Origin: Caldifarciminota bacterium
Lineage (GTDB): Bacteria; Hydrothermota; Tepidihabitantia; SM23-42
Reading direction: 5' to 3'
NCBI GenBank assembly: GCA_020341755.1
Contig: CP070834.1
Location: 2,061,144 to 2,113,352 of the forward strand
DNA: 52,209 nucleotides
The position numbers and the translations under genes were made by a program. The notes below the pieces were generated by a model. That model was not told the origin of the DNA. It worked only from the letters and a program-made list of their open reading frames with translations, and searched no databases. Position 1 is the first letter of the stretch. Each line of letters begins with the position of its first letter. Shown piece after piece: positions 22,878 to 31,536 of this stretch.

Positions 22878-24410
22878 TCATTTCACAACAACAAGTTTCG
22901 TTAGTGTCAGGTTTGACCGGTTGAATCGCAGGAAATATACACCAGCCGGCAGCAGGATAGGTCGACCTGCGTGCACCAGGTACAAGACCTGCTGACCGAT
23001 GCAATTGTATACCGATATCGGATAATCACCTCTATCCGAAGTTACCATTGAACACGGCATCCCGGAGATGATGCAATATCCAGCTGGTTTAGGAGATCGA
23101 TGCGGCACGGCTGCTTCCTGGACCGAGACATAGGGATTTGGCGTACCCGGGGTGCGCAGGGTGTAGTCATGGAAATCATTATAATTATTATCGGTGTCAT
23201 GACCGTCCGGGTACCTGCCGAGTACATGCCCCGACGAAACATCGCTAGCCGGTAACCACTCGCCAGAGAAATGCCAGCCATCGAGTTCACCATACCCCAG
23301 CGCATCGACGGGGATACCGTGATACCGGAGTTCGACATTATCGGGGCCGTTCTGCAAGTTGGCATTGCCCGTTACGGTGTCGGCATTTGGCACGGACGGG
23401 TCCTGGGCTATCACGAAGAATCCATCCGGTGGTATACTGCACCCGTGAAGGTCGATGGTTACGTATGCTGCACCGCTGGAGCCACTGATACCGGTAACGC
23501 TGAATCCATCGAGCGACCCTCCCTGCGCCCGGTAGAGCTCGATGAAGCATGACGTATCCGTACCGCTTGCATCATAGTACAGTTCATTAAGATTACAAGC
23601 CACCTCTCCGATATAACATGCGGCCGTATCCGAATAACATATTAGTCCTTCATCGTCGACGAATTTCATGAAGTAGAATACAGTATCACCGCTGGTCTGC
23701 TCGGGTATATGGAACACGCAGGTATCGTTATACATGATTGTATGCGTTAGGTCGTAGATGTTATAGAGATTGTTCACACCGAAAAACAGCGTATCGGCGA
23801 CGATAGTGCCGTTGTCAGTAACCCACGCATAGACCGAGATGCTGGTATCGGGTCCGGGATTCATCGGGGTGTGCCAGGCGCGTAAGACGAGCGGCGGCTG
23901 TTTGTCCGATGCCCGAAATTCTGCTCCGTCGAGGAAGAAAATCGCATCACCATCCCAGTTCGATGCGATATCATATGCCCGTATCATAACGAGAGCGGAT
24001 TCGGCATCCGGAGGTGATAGCACATCCAGCACGAGCTCCTGCCAGACGGTGGTATCATCGCTGTATACCGATGACCAGGCAGAACCGTCCGGATACCAGT
24101 ACACTGCCTGGCGAACCTGACCGGCGGGATCGTCATCATATATTTTCATGGAAAATGTATACCAGATATTCGGCTGGACAGAGAAACGACCTTGCAGGAG
24201 GTCTGCGTCTGACTGCAATTGCGTATACAGACTCTCTCTGGCACTGAACGATCCCTCGTAGACAATACCGGATTCCTGGAAAAGCGCGATACCACTATCA
24301 CCTGTCCAGTAATCAGGTAGACCACCGTTCCAGTTTTCAAAACCGGGATTTAGTAGCAGATTTTGTCCGTGGAGAAGGAACGCAACGCAGGTACAGTAGA
24401 ATATCTTCAT
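22878..24410 (-). CDS. Secreted protein with carbohydrate-binding-like and lamin-tail-like regions and C-terminal sorting tail
   Basis: A 510-residue exported protein. After a short signal peptide (MKIFYCTCVAFLLHG) comes NLLLNPGFENWNGGLPDYW, typical of CBM-type beta-sandwich modules (~20-165). A middle Ig-like region follows, and around 275-410 a lamin-tail-like segment (LNELYYDASGTDTSCFIELY, then GFFVIAQDPSVPNADTV, then VELRYHGIPVDALGYG). The tail (IISGMPCSM... ISVYNCIGQQVLYL... LPAGVYFLRFNRSNLTLTKLVVVK) is a type IX-like sorting domain. GAGGAGG 5 nt before ATG 24410 sets the start. It is likely surface-attached, and no catalytic site is visible. Confidence 0.82.
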   Translation of the reverse strand: MKIFYCTCVAFLLHGQNLLLNPGFENWNGGLPDYWTGDSGIALFQESGIVYEGSFSARESLYTQLQSDADLLQGRFSVQPNIWYTFSMKIYDDDPAGQVRQAVYWYPDGSAWSSVYSDDTTVWQELVLDVLSPPDAESALVMIRAYDIASNWDGDAIFFLDGAEFRASDKQPPLVLRAWHTPMNPGPDTSISVYAWVTDNGTIVADTLFFGVNNLYNIYDLTHTIMYNDTCVFHIPEQTSGDTVFYFMKFVDDEGLICYSDTAACYIGEVACNLNELYYDASGTDTSCFIELYRAQGGSLDGFSVTGISGSSGAAYVTIDLHGCSIPPDGFFVIAQDPSVPNADTVTGNANLQNGPDNVELRYHGIPVDALGYGELDGWHFSGEWLPASDVSSGHVLGRYPDGHDTDNNYNDFHDYTLRTPGTPNPYVSVQEAAVPHRSPKPAGYCIISGMPCSMVTSDRGDYPISVYNCIGQQVLYLVHAGRPILLPAGVYFLRFNRSNLTLTKLVVVK

Positions 24411-24444
24411 CGTCCCCTCCTCTTTCAACAACAGATATCTACGG

Positions 24445-24879
24445 CTATTTGTGTTTCGAATATTGCGTTACTGACCGCCAGCGGCGACCAGACACAATTT
24501 TCTTTAAAGAAAGCACTTGTATGAAACTGTTACCCTCCTTGATCACTCCCATAAAATAATTTTTTGAATACGTCAGCTCAGGGAACGGCGTCAGTTCTTG
24601 AGCTATGACGATGCCGTATACTTCATCGACCTTGAAGCCGATAAGTTTTTTCTGGACCACAGATATGATCACCTCGAAAGGATCACACGACTGCAGGTCG
24701 AGGAAGCGCGGTAGGTCATACAGGGGAAGTTTTTCCCGCCGCAGTTCGAATAGCCCGATCAGATTTTTGCTTTTTTTAGCCGGTCTCATGATACTCCGGG
24801 GACGCGCTACTTCTTTGATCTCACCGATCGGGGCAGCGAAATTGATGTCATTGATAATGAATTTCAGGTAATAGTTCAC
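24445..24879 (-). CDS. CheW-like chemotaxis coupling protein (second of two)
   Basis: A 144-residue CheW-fold protein: YLKFIINDINFAAPIGEIKEV, then LIGLFELRREKLPLYDLPRFLD, then VIISVVQKKLIGFKVDEVYGIV. CheW bridges receptors and the CheA kinase. The GTG start overlaps the MCP stop (GTGA), so it is coupled to the receptor. Compared with the CheW at 26446-26997, it lacks the lysine-rich N-terminal extension and has the common hydrophobic core L-I-G-L instead of V-I-H-L-R-G. No CheA is in the window. Confidence 0.88.
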   Translation of the reverse strand: MNYYLKFIINDINFAAPIGEIKEVARPRSIMRPAKKSKNLIGLFELRREKLPLYDLPRFLDLQSCDPFEVIISVVQKKLIGFKVDEVYGIVIAQELTPFPELTYSKNYFMGVIKEGNSFIQVLSLKKIVSGRRWRSVTQYSKHK

Positions 24880-26453
24880 TGAGCAGCCTGTATCTTCTTT
24901 AAAAGCCCCTCGAGTTTTACGGCAAATGAATTGAGGATCTGTGCCGTCGAGGTGAATTCCTGCATCGATGCCGTCTGTTCCTGTACTGCCGCAGAGACCT
25001 CCTCGGTGGACGATGCTGTTTCACCTGCGACTTTGGCGATATCTTCAACGCGATCGACGAGGTTCCGGGTATTGTCAGCCTGATGTGTGGCTGACTGGTT
25101 TATGCGAGAGATCATGTCGAAAACCAGGTCCACCGCCTTGACGATACCCGTGAACTGCTGTTCCGATTCGGCTGCCAGTGCATTCGCTTCCGTCGTTTTG
25201 TCACGCTCTGACAAGAGGAGCGCGCCCAGTTCCTGTATCGTTTTGTTTATCTCCATGATGAGGTTTTCGACTACCTGTGAGGAACGTTTCGTTTCGGTAG
25301 CGAGATTTCGGATCTCATCAGCGACCACGGCAAAACCTCTCCCCTGTTCGCCCACCCGTGCTGCTTCGATTGCCGCATTGATCGCCAGAAGATCGGTCTG
25401 TTCGTTGATGCTGGCAATAATATCGAGTATCTTTTTGATTTCACCGGACTGGTCCCGCAACTGGGTCATCTTGTCCTCGATGAACCGTGTTTGTTCGAAA
25501 ATTTCTTTGGACAGACTCGCTTCTTTCCTCGCCAGCTCCATACCATGTTTGGCTGACGTGGTCGTTTTCTGCGATGATACCGAGGCCATCTTTACCTGCG
25601 ATGAGATACCGGTGGTAAGTTTGTTGAGACCTTCTATGGATTGTGCGATGGACGTGATCGCGCCTGATTGTTCTTGGGCGCCTTTTGCGATATGCTGAAC
25701 GGTCGATGAAACCTCTTCGAGCGATGCATTCATCTCCTCGGAGGCAGCCGATAGATCTTCGGAAAGAGTTTTTATCTGTTGCCCCATTTCGCCGACCGAG
25801 CCGAAGGCGTTGCTGGTTTGTTTGATAAACGTGTTCAGCATGTGCGAGATCTTTCCATACGCGGTACCGGCAAGGTATTCCGACGCGACTTCGTGCCCGG
25901 ATTCAAAGGTCTGGCTCATGACCTTGCCGCTCAATTTCACAGGTTGCATGAGCACATAACCGGCGACTGCTGAAAGCGCGATGAGAACGAGGAACCAGAT
26001 GATCGCTCCGGGGAGGCTCAATACTATTGCCAGGAACATGCTGAATCCGGCGATAGAGAAGAACGTGAAGCCGGCTTCCAGAACCGGATCGAATCCTGAT
26101 TGTGCGAGACCGCCCGGTATTGCCAGGCGTGCGGCATGGTATACGGCAGACGCTGCCAGGGCACTGCTTACGATGCTGAGTATCGTTATCCATAACAGAT
26201 CGATAAGAACATAACCGGAAATGATACCTGCGACAAAGGCGGCGGCGATCGGTACGAGAAATGTCTGTAGCGTGTAGCGTCTGAGCGGTGCGTGTCTATC
26301 GACGGCGATATTAAAGATGAACAGCGTCAACATGAAGAGTGCATAGTAAAGAAATATCGGGCTCCAGATATTCAATTTTCTCGCCAGCAGGAACAGCAGA
26401 CCGATCTGCAATATGAGTCCCAGGATCGATAACGGCAGTTTGTATTTATGCAT
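24876..26453 (-). CDS. Methyl-accepting chemotaxis protein without periplasmic sensor domain
   Basis: A 525-residue receptor. The first ~180 residues are almost wholly hydrophobic, with about six membrane helices and only short loops, so ligands would be sensed within the membrane or via another protein. A linker without a clear HAMP leads to the signalling coiled coil (~205-520). Its highly conserved hairpin tip is intact: LLAINAAIEAARVGEQGRGFAVVADEIRNLA. Glu/Gln-rich helices flank it for adaptation. GGAAGG 6 nt upstream sets the ATG. It is sandwiched between two CheW genes and overlaps both (8 and 4 bp), forming one receptor-coupling operon. Confidence 0.94.
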   Translation of the reverse strand: MHKYKLPLSILGLILQIGLLFLLARKLNIWSPIFLYYALFMLTLFIFNIAVDRHAPLRRYTLQTFLVPIAAAFVAGIISGYVLIDLLWITILSIVSSALAASAVYHAARLAIPGGLAQSGFDPVLEAGFTFFSIAGFSMFLAIVLSLPGAIIWFLVLIALSAVAGYVLMQPVKLSGKVMSQTFESGHEVASEYLAGTAYGKISHMLNTFIKQTSNAFGSVGEMGQQIKTLSEDLSAASEEMNASLEEVSSTVQHIAKGAQEQSGAITSIAQSIEGLNKLTTGISSQVKMASVSSQKTTTSAKHGMELARKEASLSKEIFEQTRFIEDKMTQLRDQSGEIKKILDIIASINEQTDLLAINAAIEAARVGEQGRGFAVVADEIRNLATETKRSSQVVENLIMEINKTIQELGALLLSERDKTTEANALAAESEQQFTGIVKAVDLVFDMISRINQSATHQADNTRNLVDRVEDIAKVAGETASSTEEVSAAVQEQTASMQEFTSTAQILNSFAVKLEGLLKKIQAAQ

Positions 26454-26997
26454 TTGTAACCTTCCAATCCGTAAGGGTACGGATGATCCCGACCGGATTT
26501 ATTATAGCCATAAAATCGTCCTCCAGGGCAAGTATCCCATCGATGAATGCGGCTTCTTCTTTGGTGTAGCAATCAGGAAGTGTGTGTATGAACCCCTCGT
26601 CAGACATGATGATCTTGACATCCGAGTCGATCAAAAGCCCGATCTGCTCTTTTTCGAGCATGGCGATAAGGCAGGTGTTCTCAACACTTTCCGGTCTATC
26701 CTCTCGCAGGAGATACGCAAGATCGACCACAGGGACAGAGGCACCTCGGAGATGTATAACGCCGGGGAATGCTTCGGGAAGGTGAGACACCGGTTCCACG
26801 GTGAATTGATGGAGTACTTCGATAATGCGATCTACATCAACGGCATATTTCTGTTTTCCCACGAAGAAAATAGCATAGCGCTTCAGGTCAGAACCTTGAT
26901 CTACCGCAGGGGCAGTTTTTACCTGCACCGCAGCACGGTTCCGCGTTTTCGTCGGTTTTTTTGCTTTTTTTTGTGATTTTTTCCTTGACGGCGGCAT
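26446..26997 (-). CDS. CheW-like chemotaxis coupling protein with basic N-terminal extension
   Basis: A 183-residue protein. The first ~35 residues are Lys/Arg/Ala-rich and probably disordered (MPPSRKKSQKKAKKPTKTRN), followed by a CheW domain: YAIFFVGKQKYAVDVDRIIEVL, then FPGVIHLRGASVPVVDLAYLL, then IGLLIDSDVKIIMSD. It begins the CheW-MCP-CheW operon and is predicted to be made from a leaderless mRNA. The basic tail might bind nucleic acid or membrane, which is speculation. Confidence 0.9.
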   Translation of the reverse strand: MPPSRKKSQKKAKKPTKTRNRAAVQVKTAPAVDQGSDLKRYAIFFVGKQKYAVDVDRIIEVLHQFTVEPVSHLPEAFPGVIHLRGASVPVVDLAYLLREDRPESVENTCLIAMLEKEQIGLLIDSDVKIIMSDEGFIHTLPDCYTKEEAAFIDGILALEDDFMAIINPVGIIRTLTDWKVTNA

Positions 26998-27002
26998 GTT
27001 TA

Positions 27003-27030
27003 ATTATCCGCGTATTTCAAATTTTGTCAA
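27003..27030 (-). promoter_or_regulatory. Promoter of the CheW-MCP-CheW operon, leaderless
   Basis: TTGACA (27030-27025) and GATAAT (27008-27003) on the minus strand, 16-bp spacer; the -10 ends 5 bp before ATG 26997. It fits in the 44-bp gap after the acetyltransferase gene, showing the operon is independently transcribed. Confidence 0.72.
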
Positions 27031-27041
27031 GTCCGAATTGC

Positions 27042-28292
27042 TTAGAACTGTGTCATGCACAGGGGTTTTTCATCGATTCGGAACAGTTGGTCTACATGTT
27101 GAATATACTGTTCATTCGATATTTCGGCGAGACCGAACCGGTAGAGATGCCGAAAATCGACTGCCCCCGTAATGAGCGACGAGAAATCTGATATATCGAT
27201 CGTGATCTCAGCGTCACAACGTTTACCCTTCGAAACCGATGGTCTGCCATCGGTAAAACACACTACCGTGCTGCCGGCGTTGGCTGGATAGAAACTGTCC
27301 GTGACCGTTATCTTCAGGCACAGAGTGACCGTTCCGAAACGGTGTGCCGCGAGATCTCGGAATAAGCCCGGAACATCGATCACACGATACATCACACCGA
27401 TGCCCTGGGAATGGCTTTCGTGAGCCAGCGGCAGCAGGAGGTTATCATTACCTGACCGTATGTCCTGAAGAATATAGTGAAAGTGTTCGTCCTGTGTACC
27501 GTAGATAATCCTGTTGACCTGATCACTTTGACTGCGCAAGAATGCGATCAACCCGGAAAAAGCCTCGCGCGATTCATAGATGAACTCGCGTATTACAATG
27601 TCGTTCTTTATCCAGTTGGTCTCATGGGCTTTTCTGAAGGTAAAGATGATGTACCCGCTGAGCATCCTGCGGTCTTTGTACCCTACGACCTTGGTTTTGG
27701 GATTGTCAAATAGATGTAACCACTTCGTTTCCCGGTCGGTCATCATACCATGGCGCTGCCGCAGGAAATGTCCATGACATGCCTTTATACTGCGTGTATC
27801 ACGTTTGTGCAGGAACCGTACATTGGTTTTGCCAGGAGTTTGCGGAAGGTCTCCCGGTCGAATGCTATACTGGTTGAGCAAGGCTCCGTATCCGAACCCC
27901 ATTTTTTTGTAGAAATCAGGTCGGAAAGGATAGAGTGCGAGCATGCGTACGTTCTGACGATGGTAGCGGTTTATGAAATAGGTGACCATGTCCCTGCAGA
28001 TTTTTTCTTTCTTGTGAAGCAGGTCTACCGCTACCAGGCCAATGCCTCCGACCGGTATCGTGGAACCCGCCATGTTCATCATGAAGTCATAGAGTGCCAT
28101 AACGCCGACCATGGTATCTTTCTGGTATGCTCCGAAATGATAGGTGCCGGACCGACGTACGGCTCCCAGGAGCATACGTTTGGATCGTTCTTTTTCTTCT
28201 CGGGTGTTGATCTGCATGCCGGGATATGCATTGGCAACTATATCGACAAATATGCCGTAATCTTTTCGAGGTATTTTTTTAATGCGGGTCAT
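27042..28292 (-). CDS. Eis-like GNAT acetyltransferase
   Basis: A 416-residue protein with the Eis-family layout of two GNAT-like domains plus a C-terminal sterol-carrier-like domain: IPRKDYGIFVDIVANAYPG at the start, STIPVGGIGLVAVDLLHKKEKICRDMV (acetyl-CoA region) and FYKKMGFGYG. Eis enzymes acetylate aminoglycosides or protein/peptide amines; the substrate here is unknown. I prefer ATG 28292 because GGAGG lies 6 nt upstream; GTG 28331 and ATG 28316 are in frame and closer to the predicted transcription start. It is divergent from lolA. Confidence 0.83.
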   Translation of the reverse strand: MTRIKKIPRKDYGIFVDIVANAYPGMQINTREEKERSKRMLLGAVRRSGTYHFGAYQKDTMVGVMALYDFMMNMAGSTIPVGGIGLVAVDLLHKKEKICRDMVTYFINRYHRQNVRMLALYPFRPDFYKKMGFGYGALLNQYSIRPGDLPQTPGKTNVRFLHKRDTRSIKACHGHFLRQRHGMMTDRETKWLHLFDNPKTKVVGYKDRRMLSGYIIFTFRKAHETNWIKNDIVIREFIYESREAFSGLIAFLRSQSDQVNRIIYGTQDEHFHYILQDIRSGNDNLLLPLAHESHSQGIGVMYRVIDVPGLFRDLAAHRFGTVTLCLKITVTDSFYPANAGSTVVCFTDGRPSVSKGKRCDAEITIDISDFSSLITGAVDFRHLYRFGLAEISNEQYIQHVDQLFRIDEKPLCMTQF

Positions 28293-28343
28293 TATTTTCC
28301 TCCAGTCTCGGGTCATGTCATCCTGGATCACATGATCACATAC

Positions 28344-28371
28344 ATGATAGACGAAACCCCACCTTTGTCAA
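28344..28371 (-). promoter_or_regulatory. Promoter of the Eis-like gene
   Basis: TTGACA (28371-28366) and TATCAT (28349-28344) on the minus strand with a 16-bp spacer. The predicted start is near 28337. It diverges from the lolA promoter. Confidence 0.65.
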
Positions 28372-28402
28372 GTGAATAACTCATAATGAAAAGTAGAATT
28401 TG

Positions 28403-28430
28403 TTGACATAACAAGCTTTATGTATAAGAT
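28403..28430 (+). promoter_or_regulatory. Promoter of the lolA operon
   Basis: TTGACA (28403-28408) and TAAGAT (28425-28430), 16-bp spacer. A short leader with ATAGGAG precedes ATG 28453. Confidence 0.62.
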
Positions 28431-28452
28431 TATTATTGATAGGAGTATTATA

Positions 28453-29067
28453 ATGAAAATCACGATTGTATTGATATCGTTCAGCCTGTTCGCAAGTATT
28501 TCAGGCATTGAACTCGACGAAATAATCGAGAATACCCTCGAGAACTACAGGGGTCTTACGAGCTTTTACGCGGAATTCGAACAGATTCTTTGCGATGAAG
28601 TCTCCGGTACCTGCTATAATTACACAGGCAAGGTATTTTATGCCGAGCCGGAATTTTTCCGGATGGAAATCGATGATCCCAAGAGGATCTACATTGGCGA
28701 TGGTGCAGCGCTCTGGATCTATAGTCCAGAAGAAAAACGCGCCATCAAGCAGGATATGACCGCAGTACCCCTTCACATCAATCCGGATATGTTTCTCACT
28801 GACTATGATGAGAGGTTTACTGCTGAATTGTCCGGCGATACACAGACGGGGTATGAGGTGACACTCACGCCGAAAGATGAAATCTCCTTATATGCAAAGA
28901 TCGTTATATCGATATCCAAAGAGAAATTCAGGATCACCGGCATTTCAATACATGATGACATCGGTTCTGAGAACAAATACATTTTTGAAAAGTTCGAAAC
29001 GAATAAAAAAATATCAAAAGACAAATTCGTGTTTCAACCACCGCCAGGAACCCAGATCGATGAGTAG
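28453..29067 (+). CDS. lolA: Outer-membrane lipoprotein carrier LolA-like protein
   Basis: A 204-residue periplasmic protein with a signal peptide (MKITIVLISFSLFASISG). LolA carries lipoproteins from the inner to the outer membrane. Seen: YRGLTSFYAEFEQ, GKVFYAEPEFFRMEIDDP, GDGAALWIYSPEEKRAI and the C-terminal PPPGTQIDE that matches the usual P-x-G-x-x family end. The ATG at 28453 has AGGAG 7 nt upstream and yields the signal peptide; an earlier in-frame ATG at 28420 lies within the promoter -10 region. It starts a long plus-strand operon. Confidence 0.9.
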   Translation: MKITIVLISFSLFASISGIELDEIIENTLENYRGLTSFYAEFEQILCDEVSGTCYNYTGKVFYAEPEFFRMEIDDPKRIYIGDGAALWIYSPEEKRAIKQDMTAVPLHINPDMFLTDYDERFTAELSGDTQTGYEVTLTPKDEISLYAKIVISISKEKFRITGISIHDDIGSENKYIFEKFETNKKISKDKFVFQPPPGTQIDE

Positions 29068-29461
29068 TGGTTTTGTCAAAGACGATTACTGTTTTGCGTG
29101 CGGCAAACTCAATACGCACGGATTGCATATGAATGTCATCAAGAAAAATGACGGTGTGGAGGCAGTCATCCGGCTGCCGGAGTGGGCGCAGAGTTATGCA
29201 CATATCGTTCATGGTGGTATCATTGCAACGATCCTCGATGAGATGGCAGTCTGGGCAGCATATCATCAGGGGTATAACTGTGTCACAGCAGAACTGCTGG
29301 TTCGAATCAAAAAGTCAATGGCGCTTGATGGAACCTACTGTGCACAAGCCCGGATCGTGAACAAGAAACACAGGTTCGTTGCAGCAGAATCCACGGTTCT
29401 TGACGAACAAAAGAATATCGTTGCCTATGCCACAGCAAAATTGATGAAGGTAAATCAATAA
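29060..29461 (+). CDS. PaaI-type hotdog-fold thioesterase
   Basis: A 133-residue hotdog protein: DDYCFACGKLNTHGLHM, then HIVHGGIIATILDEMAVWAAY, then TAELLVRIKKSM. The HGG-x-x-x-x-x-x-D/E arrangement (HGGIIATILDE) is the active-site pattern of acyl-CoA thioesterases of the PaaI/4HBT group. The CxxC near the N-terminus is common in this subfamily. The substrate is unknown. It overlaps the lolA stop by 8 bp; a longer in-frame start lies inside lolA and is not credible. Confidence 0.9.
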   Translation: MSSGFVKDDYCFACGKLNTHGLHMNVIKKNDGVEAVIRLPEWAQSYAHIVHGGIIATILDEMAVWAAYHQGYNCVTAELLVRIKKSMALDGTYCAQARIVNKKHRFVAAESTVLDEQKNIVAYATAKLMKVNQ

Positions 29462-29474
29462 GCGGCGGCGTCCA

Positions 29475-30740
29475 ATGCACGTCCATATGATATCGCTAGG
29501 TTGTGCAAAGAATCTTGTCGATTCCGAGAAAATCCTGGGTATACTCGGTGCTAACGGCATCAGTGTCAGTGCCCAACCCGAAAAAAGTGATGTTGTCATT
29601 ATTAACACCTGCGGCTTTATTCAACCAGCCCTTGCCGAAACCGAGGAAGAGATCGGGCGTGCTGTGTCCGTGATGTCTGACCAAGCCAGGTTGTATGTGT
29701 ATGGCTGTGCGGTCAACCGCTGTGGAGCAGAGCTCAAGGCACAGCATCCCCGGGTGAACGGTTGGTTTCGACTCGAAGAGCGTGACCGCCTCCTGTCTGC
29801 CATGCAGATCAATAAGCCCCAGCAATCGGTTCGCCTGCCCACTACCCAGGGATATGCGTATCTGAAAATCGCCGAGGGATGCTCAAATCAGTGCACCTAC
29901 TGCACCATACCATCAATACGAGGACCATACACGAGTATCGGACAGGATGCACTCGTGCATGAAGCACGCCAGCTTGCCCGCCTCGGGTACAAAGAAATCA
30001 TACTGATAGCCCAGGATACGACCAGGTATGGTAGAGACCTGCAGAATCGTACCATGTTGCCGGGTTTGATCAGGGAAATCGCTCTTATACGGCCAATACG
30101 ATGGATACGGCTCATGTATGCCCATCCGCAGAGCCTGACCGGGTCCATTATCAAAGAGATTGAACATAATGATAAGATGTGTAAATATATTGATTTACCT
30201 CTTCAGCATACCAGTACGAGGATTTTGCGACACATGAACCGACATTATACGAAAAGCCAAGTTATGAGGAAAATAGACCAGTTAAAAAAAATTAAAAATA
30301 TTTCTATGCGAACCACTGTTATTGCCGGTTTCCCAAGCGAAACAGATAAGGAATTCAAGGAATTGTTCAGCTTTCTGGAGCAGGGAGTATTTGAATGGCT
30401 CGGAATCTTCCCGTATTATAAAGAGTCGGGCACGCGGGCCGCAGAGCAAAACCAGGTCCCCCAGGACGTTATTCAGGCACGCTATCAAGAATTGCTCGGG
30501 CTTCAGCAAGAACTGATGATACGTAACAACGAAGAAAGAATAGGCCGCGAGTATGATGTGCTCGTTGATCGTATAGCCAGCCGGGCCTTTGGACACGCAG
30601 AATTCACCGCACCAGAGGTCGATGCTGAGATCATGCTCACCGGTAACCGTATCCAGTCAGGTCATTTCTACCGGGCGCGAATAACCGGATGTACAGCACA
30701 TACCCTGTTTGGCACGCCGGTTGCAGCTCATGCTGCATGA
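29475..30740 (+). CDS. rimO: Ribosomal protein S12 methylthiotransferase RimO
   Basis: RimO is a radical-SAM enzyme that adds a methylthio group to an aspartate of ribosomal protein S12. The 421-residue protein begins HMISLGCAKNLVDSEKI, with Cys10, Cys46 and Cys78 for the auxiliary cluster. It has the radical SAM triad in KIAEGCSNQCTYCTIPSIRG (Cys136, 140, 143) and ends with a TRAM domain (~355-420). The N-terminal CAKN-LVDSE motif distinguishes RimO from MiaB. The ribosome site is weak. Confidence 0.96.
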   Translation: MHVHMISLGCAKNLVDSEKILGILGANGISVSAQPEKSDVVIINTCGFIQPALAETEEEIGRAVSVMSDQARLYVYGCAVNRCGAELKAQHPRVNGWFRLEERDRLLSAMQINKPQQSVRLPTTQGYAYLKIAEGCSNQCTYCTIPSIRGPYTSIGQDALVHEARQLARLGYKEIILIAQDTTRYGRDLQNRTMLPGLIREIALIRPIRWIRLMYAHPQSLTGSIIKEIEHNDKMCKYIDLPLQHTSTRILRHMNRHYTKSQVMRKIDQLKKIKNISMRTTVIAGFPSETDKEFKELFSFLEQGVFEWLGIFPYYKESGTRAAEQNQVPQDVIQARYQELLGLQQELMIRNNEERIGREYDVLVDRIASRAFGHAEFTAPEVDAEIMLTGNRIQSGHFYRARITGCTAHTLFGTPVAAHAA

Positions 30741-30750
30741 GCATATCGCT

Positions 30751-31536
30751 ATGAAAGTATCACGAATACTTAAACCACTCGTCTCCTTGTGTACACCGCT
30801 GTTCATGCTCGGCGCGCTCGATATACCCATAGAGTTCCACGGTTCGGCATCACTCGGTAAGTACATGAATAGTGATACTATCAGGTACAATATGGATGCA
30901 TCCGTTGACCTGTACGTGATGCTGGTGCGGCATCATAGGTTTTCGTTCTTTGGACGATATCGTGATGACCTTGATATGGCAGAACAAAAAGGCGGTGTGT
31001 CGCTCGATCCACGCTATGGGCATTACTACATCGTTGGTGGATTCGATTACCTTTTCGATAAGGTGTTCTGTCGTCTGTACTTCATGCATGATTGCATTCA
31101 CGATATCGATTTCGAGGTCGAAGGTACACCCGTATTCAACCGGCTGCGCTTTGTATTGGCGGATGCCGACATGCATGAATGCCAAAGGCTAGCGTCGGAG
31201 AAAAGGTTCTTATGGAGCTGCCAGATTGGAGTGTACCCGCACATCACGTATAGCGGCTGGGACATAAATTCCGGTGCTGATTATCAGTACGACATCGTGC
31301 TTGATGCATCCATTCATGTTTTGAAACGTAGAACGTACGGAGTGTTCATTGACCCTCATATTCATATCACACAGGGCGACACCTCGTTGTACCATCAGCA
31401 TCGTGTTGTCGGTGGTGCCTATACGCAGTCATCTACAGGACGCATAGGGCTGGCAGTTACGTATAATGTCTGGAATAATGACGTGATAAAGGACCCGGAT
31501 AAATTATGGCTTTTATCTTTCTTTTTAGAATTCTGA
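30751..31536 (+). CDS. Predicted secreted or outer-membrane protein, unknown function
   Basis: A 261-residue protein with a signal peptide-like N-terminus (MKVSRILKPLVSLCTPLFMLGALD). The remainder is rich in aromatics, His and alternating strands (HHRFSFFGRYRDDLD, HYYIVGGFDYLFDKVFCRLYF, RTYGVFIDPHIHIT) and ends FFLEF with a terminal Phe, as in outer-membrane barrels. No family is recognised. ATG 30751 was chosen over upstream in-frame starts that overlap rimO. Its end overlaps the TPR gene by 31 bp. Confidence 0.65.
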   Translation: MKVSRILKPLVSLCTPLFMLGALDIPIEFHGSASLGKYMNSDTIRYNMDASVDLYVMLVRHHRFSFFGRYRDDLDMAEQKGGVSLDPRYGHYYIVGGFDYLFDKVFCRLYFMHDCIHDIDFEVEGTPVFNRLRFVLADADMHECQRLASEKRFLWSCQIGVYPHITYSGWDINSGADYQYDIVLDASIHVLKRRTYGVFIDPHIHITQGDTSLYHQHRVVGGAYTQSSTGRIGLAVTYNVWNNDVIKDPDKLWLLSFFLEF

